Shown: one piece after another, positions 51,774 to 60,067 of the stretch
How the letters are laid out: each line of letters begins with the position of its first letter
Position numbering within the stretch: the stretch's first letter is position 1
Source of the DNA: Streptomyces sp. NBC_00306
Lineage (GTDB): Bacteria > Actinomycetota > Actinomycetes > Streptomycetales > Streptomycetaceae
Assembly: GCF_036169555.1 (NCBI RefSeq)
Contig: NZ_CP108032.1
Coordinates: 5,332,001 to 5,396,000 of the forward strand
DNA: 64,000 nt
Direction: 5' to 3'
The notes under the pieces: generated by a model
Databases searched by the model: none
The model's input: only the letters and a program-made list of their open reading frames with translations
What the model was told of the DNA's origin: nothing
Made by a program: the position numbers and the translations under genes

Positions 51774-52514
51774 TCACAGACCCAGCAGCCACCGGCCGCC
51801 GCCGATCAGTGAACACAGGGACACCGCGTGGAAGAGGAACAGCCACAGGGCGGGCGGTACATGGGTCAGCCGGGCGAGTTGATCGGCGTCGGAGTCCGGC
51901 GCCCCGCCGTGCCGGCGCTTGGACTGGAGCTCGAAGGCCGGCCGTACGCCGCCGAGCAGCAGGAACCACACGGCCGCATAGGCGAAGGCGGCCTGCACCT
52001 CGGGCTCCGTGAGCCAGGAGACGAGCAGGAAAGCGGCACCCGTGAGGATGACGGTGACCGCTCCGTAGACGTTCCGGATCATCACCAGCATGGCCAGCAG
52101 CAGCGCCGTGGACACCCACAGCAGCAGAGTGATGTGGTGCGCGGCCAGCAGCCAGGCGCCGCCGAGGCCCAGCAGAGGAGGGGCGGTGTAGCCGGCAGCC
52201 GCGGTGAGGATCATGCCGAGGCCGGTCGGCTTGCCGCGGCTCACCGTCAGCCCGCTGGTGTCCGAGTGCAGCCGGATGCCGTCCAGTTTGCGGCCGGTGA
52301 GCAGGGCGACGAGCCCGTGGCCGCCCTCGTGGGCGATCGTCACGGCGTTCCGGGAGACGCGCCAGACGGGATGCGGGAGCACGACGGCGAGGGCGAGGAC
52401 CGCGGTGCCGATGACCAGCCACCGGTCCGGTGCGGGCTGGGACCCGAAGACGCGGTCCCAGAGATCACCTATGGACGCGCTGCTGAGCGGCGAAAGGTAT
52501 TCGGTGCTGACCAT
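51774..52514 (-). CDS. M50B-type membrane metalloprotease-like protein
   Basis: This 246-residue membrane protein has several helices and a zincin motif AHEGGHGLVALLTG near residue 60, as in the peptidase M50B-like family. It may be an intramembrane protease, but a second metal motif is not clear. GAGGAG lies 10 nt before the ATG. It is divergent from the SRAP gene with 49 bp between starts, so the two share a promoter region. Confidence 0.8.
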   Translation of the reverse strand: MVSTEYLSPLSSASIGDLWDRVFGSQPAPDRWLVIGTAVLALAVVLPHPVWRVSRNAVTIAHEGGHGLVALLTGRKLDGIRLHSDTSGLTVSRGKPTGLGMILTAAAGYTAPPLLGLGGAWLLAAHHITLLLWVSTALLLAMLVMIRNVYGAVTVILTGAAFLLVSWLTEPEVQAAFAYAAVWFLLLGGVRPAFELQSKRRHGGAPDSDADQLARLTHVPPALWLFLFHAVSLCSLIGGGRWLLGL

Positions 52515-52563
52515 TTCTGGGGCGGCTCCTCGGGCGGCGGTCGGGAGTGGCAGTCTGGCACTT

Positions 52564-53379
52564 ATGTGCGGACGGTATGCAGCCAGTCGTAGGCCCGAGG
52601 ACCTCACCGGACTCTTCGAGGTCGAGAAGTGGGAGCCGAAGGAGACCCTGGCTCCCGATTTCAATGTCGCCCCGACCAAAGAGGTCTACGCGATTCTCGA
52701 ACGCCCTCTGAAAGACGCGGAGGACCCCCGCCCGGTTCGCCAGCTCCGCACGCTGAAGTGGGGGCTCGTGCCGTCCTGGGCGAAGACGCCCGAGGGCGGG
52801 GCCCGGATGATCAACGCCCGGGCGGAGACCGTGCACGAGAAGCCTTCGTTCCGCAGGCCCTTCGTCTCGCGCCGCTGCATCCTGCCGGCCGACGGCTATT
52901 ACGAGTGGGTGACCGCGGCCGAGGAACGGCAGCTGGAGGAGCAGGGCAAGAAGAAGCGGCCCAGGAAGCAGCCGTACTTCGTCACCCCCGCGGACGGCTC
53001 GGTGTTCGCCATGGCCGGTCTGTACGAGTTCTGGCGCGACAGCACCCTGCCCGACGACCATCCCCAGGCGTGGTGGGTGACCTGCTCGGTGATCACCACG
53101 GAGGCCGAGACGGGACCGCTCGGCGTCGCACCCGCCGAAGGGCCGCGCTCGCTGTCCGACATCCACCCCCGGATGCCGCTGATGCTCACGCCGGACCGGT
53201 GGGACGCCTGGCTGGACCCGTCCCGGACGGACGTGGACGAGCTGAAGTCACTGCTCCAGCCGCCGGCGGAGGGCCTGATGCGGGCCTACCCGGTGACGAC
53301 GGCCGTCAGCAATGTGCGCAACAACGGGCCGGAACTGCTGGAAGAACTCGCGGCGCCGCAGGAGAGCACGCTGTTCTGA
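52564..53379 (+). CDS. SRAP/YedK abasic-site protein (HMCES family)
   Basis: This 271-residue SRAP-domain protein has the catalytic Cys2 (MCGRYA), the Asn of FNVAPTKE, the Glu of GYYEWV and the His of SDIHPRMPLML. It forms a covalent thiazolidine link with abasic sites in single-stranded DNA. A Lys-rich insert (EEQGKKKRPRKQ) precedes the PYFV strand. It is adjacent to aroA-rsgA, the same arrangement as in mycobacteria. Confidence 0.92.
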   Translation: MCGRYAASRRPEDLTGLFEVEKWEPKETLAPDFNVAPTKEVYAILERPLKDAEDPRPVRQLRTLKWGLVPSWAKTPEGGARMINARAETVHEKPSFRRPFVSRRCILPADGYYEWVTAAEERQLEEQGKKKRPRKQPYFVTPADGSVFAMAGLYEFWRDSTLPDDHPQAWWVTCSVITTEAETGPLGVAPAEGPRSLSDIHPRMPLMLTPDRWDAWLDPSRTDVDELKSLLQPPAEGLMRAYPVTTAVSNVRNNGPELLEELAAPQESTLF

Positions 53380-53403
53380 CCCCGCGCGGCCCAAGATGGC
53401 TGC

Positions 53404-54039
53404 GTGAAGAACAACGAGATCGTCGAAACCCCGGCCGGGGACGCCCGTGTCACCTGGTACGCGGCCGAGGACGCCACCACCGTGCTGGCCCTCGGCCACG
53501 GGGCGGGCGGCGGCATCGGTGCCCGGGACCTCCAGGGAATCGCCGCCGCGCTGCCCGCCGACGGGGTCACCGTCGCTTTGGTGGAGCAGCCCTGGCGGGT
53601 GGCGGGAAAGAAGCTCGCGCCCGCGCCCAAGACCCTCGACGTCGGCTGGCGGGCCCTGTGGCCGGCCCTCGCCGCACCCGGCCTGCCCGTCGTCGCCGGC
53701 GGGCGCAGCGCCGGTGCGCGGGTGGCCTGCCGGACCGCGCGGGAGCTCGGGGCCGTCGCGGTCCTCGCCCTCAGCTTTCCGCTGCACCCGCCCGGCAGGC
53801 CCGAGAAGTCACGGGCAGAAGAACTCCTCGGGGCCGGGGTGCCGACACTCGTCGTCCAGGGCGGCAACGACCCCTTCGGAAGGCCCCGCGAATTCCCGGA
53901 CGGTGCGTACGAGCTGGTCGCGGTGGAGCACGCGGATCACGGCTTCGCCGTCGCCAAGAGCGCCGGAATCGCCGAGGAGGAGACCGTGACAACCATCACG
54001 GACGCGGTGCGCGCCTGGCTGGGACGGCTGCGGGAATGA
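53404..54039 (+). CDS. Alpha/beta-hydrolase (KANL3/Tex30-like)
   Basis: This 211-residue hydrolase has the oxyanion region LGHGAGGGIGARDL, the nucleophile elbow GGRSAGARVA (Ser), GGNDPFG (Asp) and EHADHGF (His). It resembles the TEX30/KANL3 group of small alpha/beta-hydrolases. Substrate is unknown. The GTG starts 24 bp after the SRAP stop, so they probably share a transcript; a -10-like CAAGAT also lies 6 nt upstream. Confidence 0.85.
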   Translation: MKNNEIVETPAGDARVTWYAAEDATTVLALGHGAGGGIGARDLQGIAAALPADGVTVALVEQPWRVAGKKLAPAPKTLDVGWRALWPALAAPGLPVVAGGRSAGARVACRTARELGAVAVLALSFPLHPPGRPEKSRAEELLGAGVPTLVVQGGNDPFGRPREFPDGAYELVAVEHADHGFAVAKSAGIAEEETVTTITDAVRAWLGRLRE

Positions 54040-54296
54040 CCGGGGGCCCGGCTCTGTTGTGCGGGATGTCTGTACGTCAGTACCGGAGCATGGAGTAGGG
54101 AGTCCGTCGCATGGGTTCGACCATCTGCCCGAGCCGCAGGCACGCCGCTGACCTGGAGTGGACCGTGCTCTCGGCAGGCAAGAACGCCCCCGTTCGGGCG
54201 GCGGGCGGAGTGGATCGGCAGGAGCCGGCAACCGAAGGTCGACTATTCTCCGATTCGAGCGGGTCCGCATTCGGCCTCGCCACAGCGTTGGAGGAG

Positions 54297-54962
54297 GTGG
54301 GTCCGGTCACTGGGACCGACGCAGGGACCGACGACGGCCAGGCGGCACAGCCGGAAGAGACGCCCACGGAGCGCAACGCCCGTTTCGAGCGTGACGCCCT
54401 CGGCTTCCTCGACCAGATGTACTCCGCCGCCCTGCGCATGACGCGCAATCCGGCCGATGCCGAGGATCTCGTGCAGGAGACGTATGCCAAGGCGTACGGG
54501 TCCTTCCACCAGTTCCGTGAGGGGACCAACCTCAAGGCGTGGATGTACCGGATTCTCACGAACACCTTCATCAACTCGTACCGCAAGAAGCAGCGCGAGC
54601 CCCAGCGCAGTGCCGCCGAGGAGATCGAGGACTGGCAGCTGGCGCGCGCCGAGTCGCACATGTCGACGGGACTGCGCTCCGCCGAGTCGCAGGCTCTCGA
54701 CCACCTCCCCGACTCGGACGTGAAGGCCGCACTGCAGGCCATTCCCGAGGAGTTCCGTATCGCGGTCTATCTCGCAGACGTCGAGGGCTTTGCGTACAAG
54801 GAGATCGCGGACATCATGGGAACACCCATCGGGACGGTGATGTCCCGCCTGCACCGGGGCCGTCGTCAACTGCGCGGCATGCTCGAGGACTACGCACGTG
54901 AGCGCGGACTCGTCCCGGCCGGTGCGGGGGAGTCGAACGAAGCGAAAGGCTCGGGCTCATGA
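54297..54962 (+). CDS. sigR: SigR: ECF sigma factor for thiol-oxidative stress
   Basis: This 221-residue ECF sigma factor has region 2 (ERDALGFLDQMYSAALRMTRNPADAEDLVQETYAKAY) and region 4 (LADVEGFAYKEIADIMGTPIGTVMSRLHRGR). With RsrA, translated from an ATGA overlap, it forms the Streptomyces thiol-stress switch that induces thioredoxin, mycothiol and protease genes. The GTG at 54297 abuts the GGAGGAG box. The frame is open upstream to an ATG at 54111 with a GGGAG box 9 nt before it, which would give a 62-residue longer isoform like the unstable SigR' known in S. coelicolor. Confidence 0.93.
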   Translation: MGPVTGTDAGTDDGQAAQPEETPTERNARFERDALGFLDQMYSAALRMTRNPADAEDLVQETYAKAYGSFHQFREGTNLKAWMYRILTNTFINSYRKKQREPQRSAAEEIEDWQLARAESHMSTGLRSAESQALDHLPDSDVKAALQAIPEEFRIAVYLADVEGFAYKEIADIMGTPIGTVMSRLHRGRRQLRGMLEDYARERGLVPAGAGESNEAKGSGS

Positions 54963-55279
54963 GCTGCGGAGAGCCGCACGAGACGGACTGCTCAGAGGTC
55001 CTGGACCATCTCTACGAGTTTCTCGACCGAGAGATGCCCGACAGCGACTGCACCAAGTTCGAGGTCCACTTCGAGGAGTGCTCCCCGTGCCTGGAGAAGT
55101 ACGGGCTCGAGCAGGCCGTGAAGAAGCTGGTCAAGCGCTGCTGCGGGCATGACGACGTGCCCACGGACCTGCGCGCCAAGGTCATGGGCCGGATCGATCT
55201 CATCCGTTCGGGACAGGCCGTTCCCGAGCAGGACGTGACGGTCGCGGGCAGCGAGCTGCCGGGCCTCGCCCAGGAGTAG
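54959..55279 (+). CDS. rsrA: RsrA: zinc-binding redox anti-sigma factor of SigR
   Basis: This 106-residue ZAS-family anti-sigma factor has the redox and zinc residues at the known positions Cys11, His37, Cys41 and Cys44 (HFEECSPC), plus Cys3, Cys31, Cys61 and Cys62. Reduced, zinc-bound RsrA holds SigR; oxidation forms a disulfide and frees it. Its ATG overlaps the sigR stop by 4 nt, which balances the two proteins. Confidence 0.95.
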   Translation: MSCGEPHETDCSEVLDHLYEFLDREMPDSDCTKFEVHFEECSPCLEKYGLEQAVKKLVKRCCGHDDVPTDLRAKVMGRIDLIRSGQAVPEQDVTVAGSELPGLAQE

Positions 55280-55303
55280 CCCAGGACGCCGCAGCAGCCG
55301 GAA

Positions 55304-55336
55304 GGTGCGCCACGAGACGCGTGGCGCACCTTTTTC
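55304..55336 (+). terminator. Intrinsic terminator after rsrA
   Basis: An 11-bp stem (GGTGCGCCACG / CGTGGCGCACC) with a 5-nt loop is followed by TTTTTC. It starts 25 bp after the rsrA stop. Confidence 0.9.
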
Positions 55337-55380
55337 ATGGGCGGATGCCTCACGCGCCGGCTTCCGCGGGCGGTGCTTCC

Positions 55381-55470
55381 CGCGCGGGTGTCATGGGCGC
55401 GGGTGGTTCAAGCGCGGGTGTGATGGGCGCGGGTGGTTCACGCGCCGGTGTCATGGGCGGGTGCTGCACG
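55381..55470. repeat. 30-bp tandem repeat between rsrA and the HD-GYP gene
   Basis: Units at 55381-55410 and 55411-55440 are nearly identical (CGCGGGTGT(C/G)ATGGGCGCGG then GTGGTTCA), and a third diverged unit follows at 55441-55470; a partial unit may precede. They fill part of the 322-bp gap. Short frames across the array are low-complexity and are not called genes. The remainder of the gap holds the rsrA terminator and a -10-like TAGCCT at 55567-55572. Confidence 0.8.
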
Positions 55471-55601
55471 CGCCGGTGCCGTGCTTCCGAGCCCGGGCCG
55501 TCGTGCTCCCGCGTCACCCGTCCGTGCGAAAGGTGGCCAACGCCCCGCCGTGTCTCCTCCAACTCGCTAGCCTTGCGCTCGATTTGGGAGGGGGCGGAGC
55601 G

Positions 55602-56984
55602 GTGAGGTCCGTACCGGCATCGGCACGTGCGTACATTCTGGCCGCCCTGCTCGGCGCCGTGGCCTGCGCCCTGCCCGCGCTGCGGCAGGACGTCCCTGGC
55701 GGCTGGCGGGCCGTCGGCCTGCTCGCCGGGCTCTACGCCGTCTGCGAACTGCCCGCCCGCTGCCGTTACCTCGGCAGCTCGGTGCCCGTCGCGGCCGGCT
55801 CCTTCTTCCCGGTGCTGCTCGCCGCCGCGTTCCTGCTGCCCCCGGCGCACGCCGCGCTGGTCGCCGTGCCCGGCGCCCTGCTGGGACGGGTCGACCTGCG
55901 GCCGACGGGCCTGCGGCGGATCTGGCGGGCCGCCCAGCTCACCCTCGCCACCTGGAGCGCCGCCCAGGTCTATGTGCTGCTCGGCGGCGAACACGTCCTG
56001 CGCGCACCCGACTTTCCCCAGGCACTCCTGACGGCCGCCGGCGGCGCGCTCGCCTTCTGCCTCACCGTCACCGCTCTCGACGGCGGCATCCTCGCGACCG
56101 CGGAGCGGCTGCCCCTGCGCACCGCGTGGCGCGGCCCGGCGCTGCGCTCCCTCGTGCCGCATCTGGTGCACGGGCTGGCCGGGCTGATGATGGCGGTGCT
56201 GTGGGCGAGTCCGTACGGGCCGCTGTCCGCGCTCTTCGTGCTGCTGCCGATGTACATCTCGTGCTGGATCTTCGCGCAGTACCACCGCGAGCGCGCGGCC
56301 CACCAGGCCACCATCCGCGCCCTGGTGCAGGCCGTCGACCTGAAGGACAAGTACACCCGCGGGCACAGCGAGCGGGTGGGACGGGCCTCGGCCCTCATCG
56401 CGTGCGAACTCGACATGGACGAGGAGCGCCTGGAGGTGCTCCGGTTCGCCGGAATCCTCCACGACGTGGGCAAGCTGGGCGTGCCCACCCGGGTGCTGCG
56501 CAAGGACGGCCCCCTCACCCCCGACGAGCGCCGGGTCATCGAACTGCACCCCGAGTACGGACACGAGATGGTGCGCGGCATCGGGTTCCTCGGCGAGGCG
56601 CGGGCCGCGATCCTGCACCACCACGAGCGGCTCGACGGAAGCGGCTACCCCTACGGGCTCTCCGGCCGGCAGATTCCCGAGTTCGCCCGTGTCGTCGCCG
56701 TGGCGGACGCCTTCGACGCGATGACCTCGACCCGTTCCTACCGACGGGCCCGGCCCGTGCCGGCGGCGCTGGAGGAACTACGGCGGTGCGCGGGCACCCA
56801 GTTCGACCCGCAGATGGTCCGCGCCCTGGCCCGCGCGCTGGAGCGGCACGGCTGGGAGACGGCCGTCACCTCGGACGAGCCCGGTCCGCCGGGCGCGCGG
56901 CCCCCGCGGGCAGGCATCCCGCCGCAGCCGGCCGTGATCCCCGCCCGACGCCGCGCCAACCGCACTCCCGGCGGCGGGGTGTGA
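55602..56984 (+). CDS. HD-GYP-domain membrane protein
   Basis: This 460-residue protein has about seven N-terminal membrane helices (MASE/7TM-like, residues 1-230), then an HD-GYP phosphodiesterase domain: AVDLKDKYTRGHSERVG, ILHDVGKLGVP, HHHERLDGSGYPYGLSG and VADAFDAMTSTRSYR. The catalytic HD pair, the HHE triad and the GYP motif are all present. The family cleaves cyclic di-GMP or related nucleotides. The GTG has GGGAGGGGG upstream. It overlaps the next gene by GTGA. Confidence 0.9.
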   Translation: MRSVPASARAYILAALLGAVACALPALRQDVPGGWRAVGLLAGLYAVCELPARCRYLGSSVPVAAGSFFPVLLAAAFLLPPAHAALVAVPGALLGRVDLRPTGLRRIWRAAQLTLATWSAAQVYVLLGGEHVLRAPDFPQALLTAAGGALAFCLTVTALDGGILATAERLPLRTAWRGPALRSLVPHLVHGLAGLMMAVLWASPYGPLSALFVLLPMYISCWIFAQYHRERAAHQATIRALVQAVDLKDKYTRGHSERVGRASALIACELDMDEERLEVLRFAGILHDVGKLGVPTRVLRKDGPLTPDERRVIELHPEYGHEMVRGIGFLGEARAAILHHHERLDGSGYPYGLSGRQIPEFARVVAVADAFDAMTSTRSYRRARPVPAALEELRRCAGTQFDPQMVRALARALERHGWETAVTSDEPGPPGARPPRAGIPPQPAVIPARRRANRTPGGGV

Positions 56985-58237
56985 CGCCGGGGACCGGCGC
57001 CGTGCGCGTCGTTCACGGCGCCGCCGCCACATTGACCTGCGCCGGTCTGGCGTGGACCTTCTGGGCCGGTCTGGAGCAGCCCGGCTATGCCCTGGCCTTC
57101 GGCGCGCTCATCGTCGTCGGCGAACTCGCCCGCTGGGGGGCTGGGCCGGGAGAGCGGGAACCCGCGCCGATCGGGGCCGCCGGGGCGCTCGCGTACGCCC
57201 TGCTCGGGGAGTGCGCGGGCAGGGACACCACCCACGGCGTCCTCCAGGTGGTCGCCGTCGTCGTGGCGGCCGCGCTCGTGGGGGCCGTCCTCCATGTGGC
57301 GCGCGGACGCGGGCCCGCACTGGACCATGTCGCCCGCCGGGTGCTCACCGTCGGGTTCGCCGCCGTCTGTTTCCAGCCGCTCTACAACTCGGGCGAGCTG
57401 GAGCGACGGCTCGGTCAGGGCCCGTACTACGCCCTCTTCCTGCTCGTGCTGCTGCTCCTGACGGCCCTGTGCGACGCCGTGCTCGCCGCGGTGATGCTGC
57501 GCGCCCGCACCGGCTTCCCGTACGGGCCGCTGCTGCGCGACGAGCTGCGGGCGATCATCGGCATAGGGTCCGCCGTCTGCGCCACCGGGGCCGTCATGGC
57601 GCTCGCCGTCGCCGTCGCCGGGCTGTGGGCGCTGCCCGTCTTCTGTGTGCCCCTCCTGCTCACCCAGCTGTCCTTCCGGCGCTACGCGGCCGTCAGGACC
57701 ACCTACCGGCAGACCATCGCCTCACTCGCGCGGGCGACCGAGATCGCCGGATACACCCGGCCGGGCCATGCCCGCCGGGTCGCCTCCCTCTCCACCGCCG
57801 TCGGGCGGGAGCTGGGGCTCACCGGAGGCGATCTGACCGTTCTGGAGTACGCGGCGCTGATGCACGACATCGGCCAGCTCTCCCTCGTGGATCCCGTGCC
57901 GGACGGGGCCACCACCCTCCTGCCCGTGCCCGAACAGCGCCGTATAGCGCTTCTCGGCGGAGCCGTCGTCCGCCAGACCGGAGTTCCGTCCGCCGTCGCC
58001 GTCGTCGTGGAGCGCCAGGCCGACCCGTACCGCGAACAGCCGCTTCCCGCCCGGATCGTCCGCGCCGTCAACGCATACGACGATCTGACCGGGGGAAGCG
58101 GACGCTCCGCGGGCGGGGCGCTCGGGGCACTCGAACGGCTCCGCCTCGGTACCGGACAGGACTATCAGCCGGAGGTGGTCGAATCACTTGCCAGAGTCCT
58201 GGCGAGAGGCGGTCTGACCCCCGCCCCACCTGGGTAA
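56981..58237 (+). CDS. Degenerate HD-domain membrane protein, partner of HD-GYP
   Basis: This 418-residue protein has the same plan as its neighbour: about six to seven membrane helices, then an HD-type domain (TEIAGYTRPGHARRVASLSTAVG, ALMHDIGQLSL). The HHE...DGSGYP motif is replaced by VVVERQADPYR, so the GYP signature and part of the metal site are lost. It is probably inactive or acts on a different nucleotide. Its GTG overlaps the upstream stop as GTGA, so the pair is coupled. Confidence 0.85.
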   Translation: MTPGTGAVRVVHGAAATLTCAGLAWTFWAGLEQPGYALAFGALIVVGELARWGAGPGEREPAPIGAAGALAYALLGECAGRDTTHGVLQVVAVVVAAALVGAVLHVARGRGPALDHVARRVLTVGFAAVCFQPLYNSGELERRLGQGPYYALFLLVLLLLTALCDAVLAAVMLRARTGFPYGPLLRDELRAIIGIGSAVCATGAVMALAVAVAGLWALPVFCVPLLLTQLSFRRYAAVRTTYRQTIASLARATEIAGYTRPGHARRVASLSTAVGRELGLTGGDLTVLEYAALMHDIGQLSLVDPVPDGATTLLPVPEQRRIALLGGAVVRQTGVPSAVAVVVERQADPYREQPLPARIVRAVNAYDDLTGGSGRSAGGALGALERLRLGTGQDYQPEVVESLARVLARGGLTPAPPG

Positions 58238-58342
58238 CCCATGGGTAATGAGCCAGCCTCCGACCGGGCATGGTTGGATGCAAATGAGGACACACAAGCA
58301 GCGTGCGGGGGCATTGACCCGAGCGACCGGCAGGCGGGAATC

Positions 58343-59350
58343 GTGAGGATCTTCGGGAAGGTACGGCATCGGCCCTCCGCCTCGTGGCGGCAGGCCACCG
58401 ACCGCGCGTTCACGCTGATCGGCGACGGCCGGTACGAGGACGCGGGCGCACTGCTGACACGAGCGGCGGACCTCGAGCCCTGGCTCTCCGAGTCCTGGTT
58501 CAACCTCGCCCTGCTGCACAAGTTCCGGCACGACTGGGAGCAGGCCAGGGCCGCCGGTCTGCGCGCGGTCGCCCTGCTGGACAAGGAGACCGGGGCCCCC
58601 GACTGGTGGAACGTCGGCATCGCGGCCACCGCCCTCCAGGACTGGCCGCTCGCCCGCCGCGCCTGGCAGGCCTACGGACTGAAGGTCCCCGGCAGCCCCA
58701 CCCGGGCCGGTGCCACCGGCGCGGCCGCGGCGAACGGCGAACCGGTCGGCATGGACCTCGGCAGCGCCGCCGTACGGCTGTCGCCCGAGGGCGAGGCCGA
58801 AGTGGTGTGGGGCCGCAGGCTCGACCCGGCCCGGATAGAGGTGCTGTCGATCCCGCTGCCCTCCTCCGGCCGCCGCTGGGGCGAGGTCGTCCTGCACGAC
58901 GGTGTGCCGAACGGCGAGCGGACCACGTCCGCGGGCCCGTCCTACCCCGTCTTCGACGAGATCGAGCTCTGGGCGCCTTCGCCCGTGCCCACCTGGGTGG
59001 TGCTGCTGGAGGCGGCCACCGAGGCCGACCGGGACGCCCTGGAGCAGCTGGCGTCCGACGCCGGATTCGCCGCCGAGGACTGGTCCTCGTCGGTACGACT
59101 GCTGTGCCGGGCCTGTTCCGAGAGCCGGATGCCCAGCGCCGAGGGCGAGGGTGAGCACCTCGACCCGCACGATCACAGCGAGCCCGGCCATCCCGGCCCG
59201 CTCGGCCATCGCACGGCCGGCGATCTGTGGTCGCCGGAGCGCGAGTGCGGCATCGCCGCCCCCGCCGGACTGGTGCGCGGACTGCTCGACGGGTGGGTCG
59301 CGGACAGCCCGGACACCCGCGAGTGGCGGGATCTCGAGGAAGTCTGCTGA
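58343..59350 (+). CDS. Conserved TPR-like protein of unknown function
   Basis: This 335-residue protein begins with TPR-like helices (WRQATDRAFTLIGDGRYEDAGALLTRAADLEPWLSESWFNLALLHKF), followed by a beta-rich part (AEVVWGRRLDPARIEVLSIPLPS) and a Cys/His-rich patch near CRACSESRMP...HLDPHDHSEPGH...CGIAAP. I do not know its role. I use the GTG at 58343, which gives the usual start VRIFGKVRHRPSASW; the ATG at 58241 would add 34 residues across an AT-richer, promoter-like stretch. Confidence 0.75.
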   Translation: MRIFGKVRHRPSASWRQATDRAFTLIGDGRYEDAGALLTRAADLEPWLSESWFNLALLHKFRHDWEQARAAGLRAVALLDKETGAPDWWNVGIAATALQDWPLARRAWQAYGLKVPGSPTRAGATGAAAANGEPVGMDLGSAAVRLSPEGEAEVVWGRRLDPARIEVLSIPLPSSGRRWGEVVLHDGVPNGERTTSAGPSYPVFDEIELWAPSPVPTWVVLLEAATEADRDALEQLASDAGFAAEDWSSSVRLLCRACSESRMPSAEGEGEHLDPHDHSEPGHPGPLGHRTAGDLWSPERECGIAAPAGLVRGLLDGWVADSPDTREWRDLEEVC

Positions 59351-59430
59351 CGCCTGCCCGTAGGCTGTACGGACACAGAGTGACCGGCCACCGGGCTCGC
59401 ATCGCGTATTGAGGAAGGCGTACGGCTGAC

Positions 59431-60063
59431 ATGGCGTCGCAGCAGGAGACGGACCAGCAGGTCAACGATGGTTTCGTCGTGGACACGGAGGACTGCGAGG
59501 CACGTGAGCTCGCCCATCGCGAGCGGGGCACCTCGCGCCCGATCACGGTCGTCGGCAACCCCGTCCTCCACACGGAGTGCAAGGACGTCACCGCCTTCGA
59601 CGACAAGCTCGCCTCGCTGATCGACGACATGTTCGCGAGCCAGCGCACCGCCGAGGGCGTCGGCCTGGCCGCCAACCAGATCGGCGTGGACCAGAAGGTC
59701 TTCGTCTACGACTGCCCCGACGACGACGGTGTGCGGCACGTCGGTGTGGTCTGCAACCCGGTCCTGGAGGAGCTGCCGCCGGAGCTGCGCGTCCTCGACG
59801 ACGCCAACGAGGGCTGCCTCTCCGTCCCGACCGCCTATGCCTCGCTGGCCCGCCCCGACTACGCGGTGGTGCGCGGCCAGGACGCCCAGGGCAACCCGAT
59901 CAAGGTGCGTGGCACGGGCTACTTCGCGCGCTGCCTCCAGCACGAGACGGACCACCTGTACGGCTACCTCTACATCGACCGGCTCTCCAAGCGGGAGCGC
60001 AAGGACGCGCTGCGGCAGATGGCCGAGGGCACGCCGCGCTACCCGGTCGTGCCCAACGAGTGA
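59431..60063 (+). CDS. def: Peptide deformylase
   Basis: This 210-residue enzyme has the three deformylase motifs: GVGLAANQIG (near residue 77), EGCLSVP (near 130) and QHETDHLYG (near 172), which bind iron or zinc. It removes the formyl group from new proteins. It has an N-terminal 35-residue extension and ends in PRYPVVPNE. GAGGAAGG lies upstream of the ATG and a -10-like TAGGCT is at 59362-59367. It is convergent with the GlxA-type regulator, with only 4 bp between stops. Confidence 0.93.
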   Translation: MASQQETDQQVNDGFVVDTEDCEARELAHRERGTSRPITVVGNPVLHTECKDVTAFDDKLASLIDDMFASQRTAEGVGLAANQIGVDQKVFVYDCPDDDGVRHVGVVCNPVLEELPPELRVLDDANEGCLSVPTAYASLARPDYAVVRGQDAQGNPIKVRGTGYFARCLQHETDHLYGYLYIDRLSKRERKDALRQMAEGTPRYPVVPNE

Positions 60064-60067
60064 GCCG

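Noticed and set aside
55321..55605. Gly-rich frame with VMGAGGS repeats before the HD-GYP gene
   Set aside because: It arises from the 30-bp tandem repeat, has no ribosome site, and starts inside the rsrA terminator.
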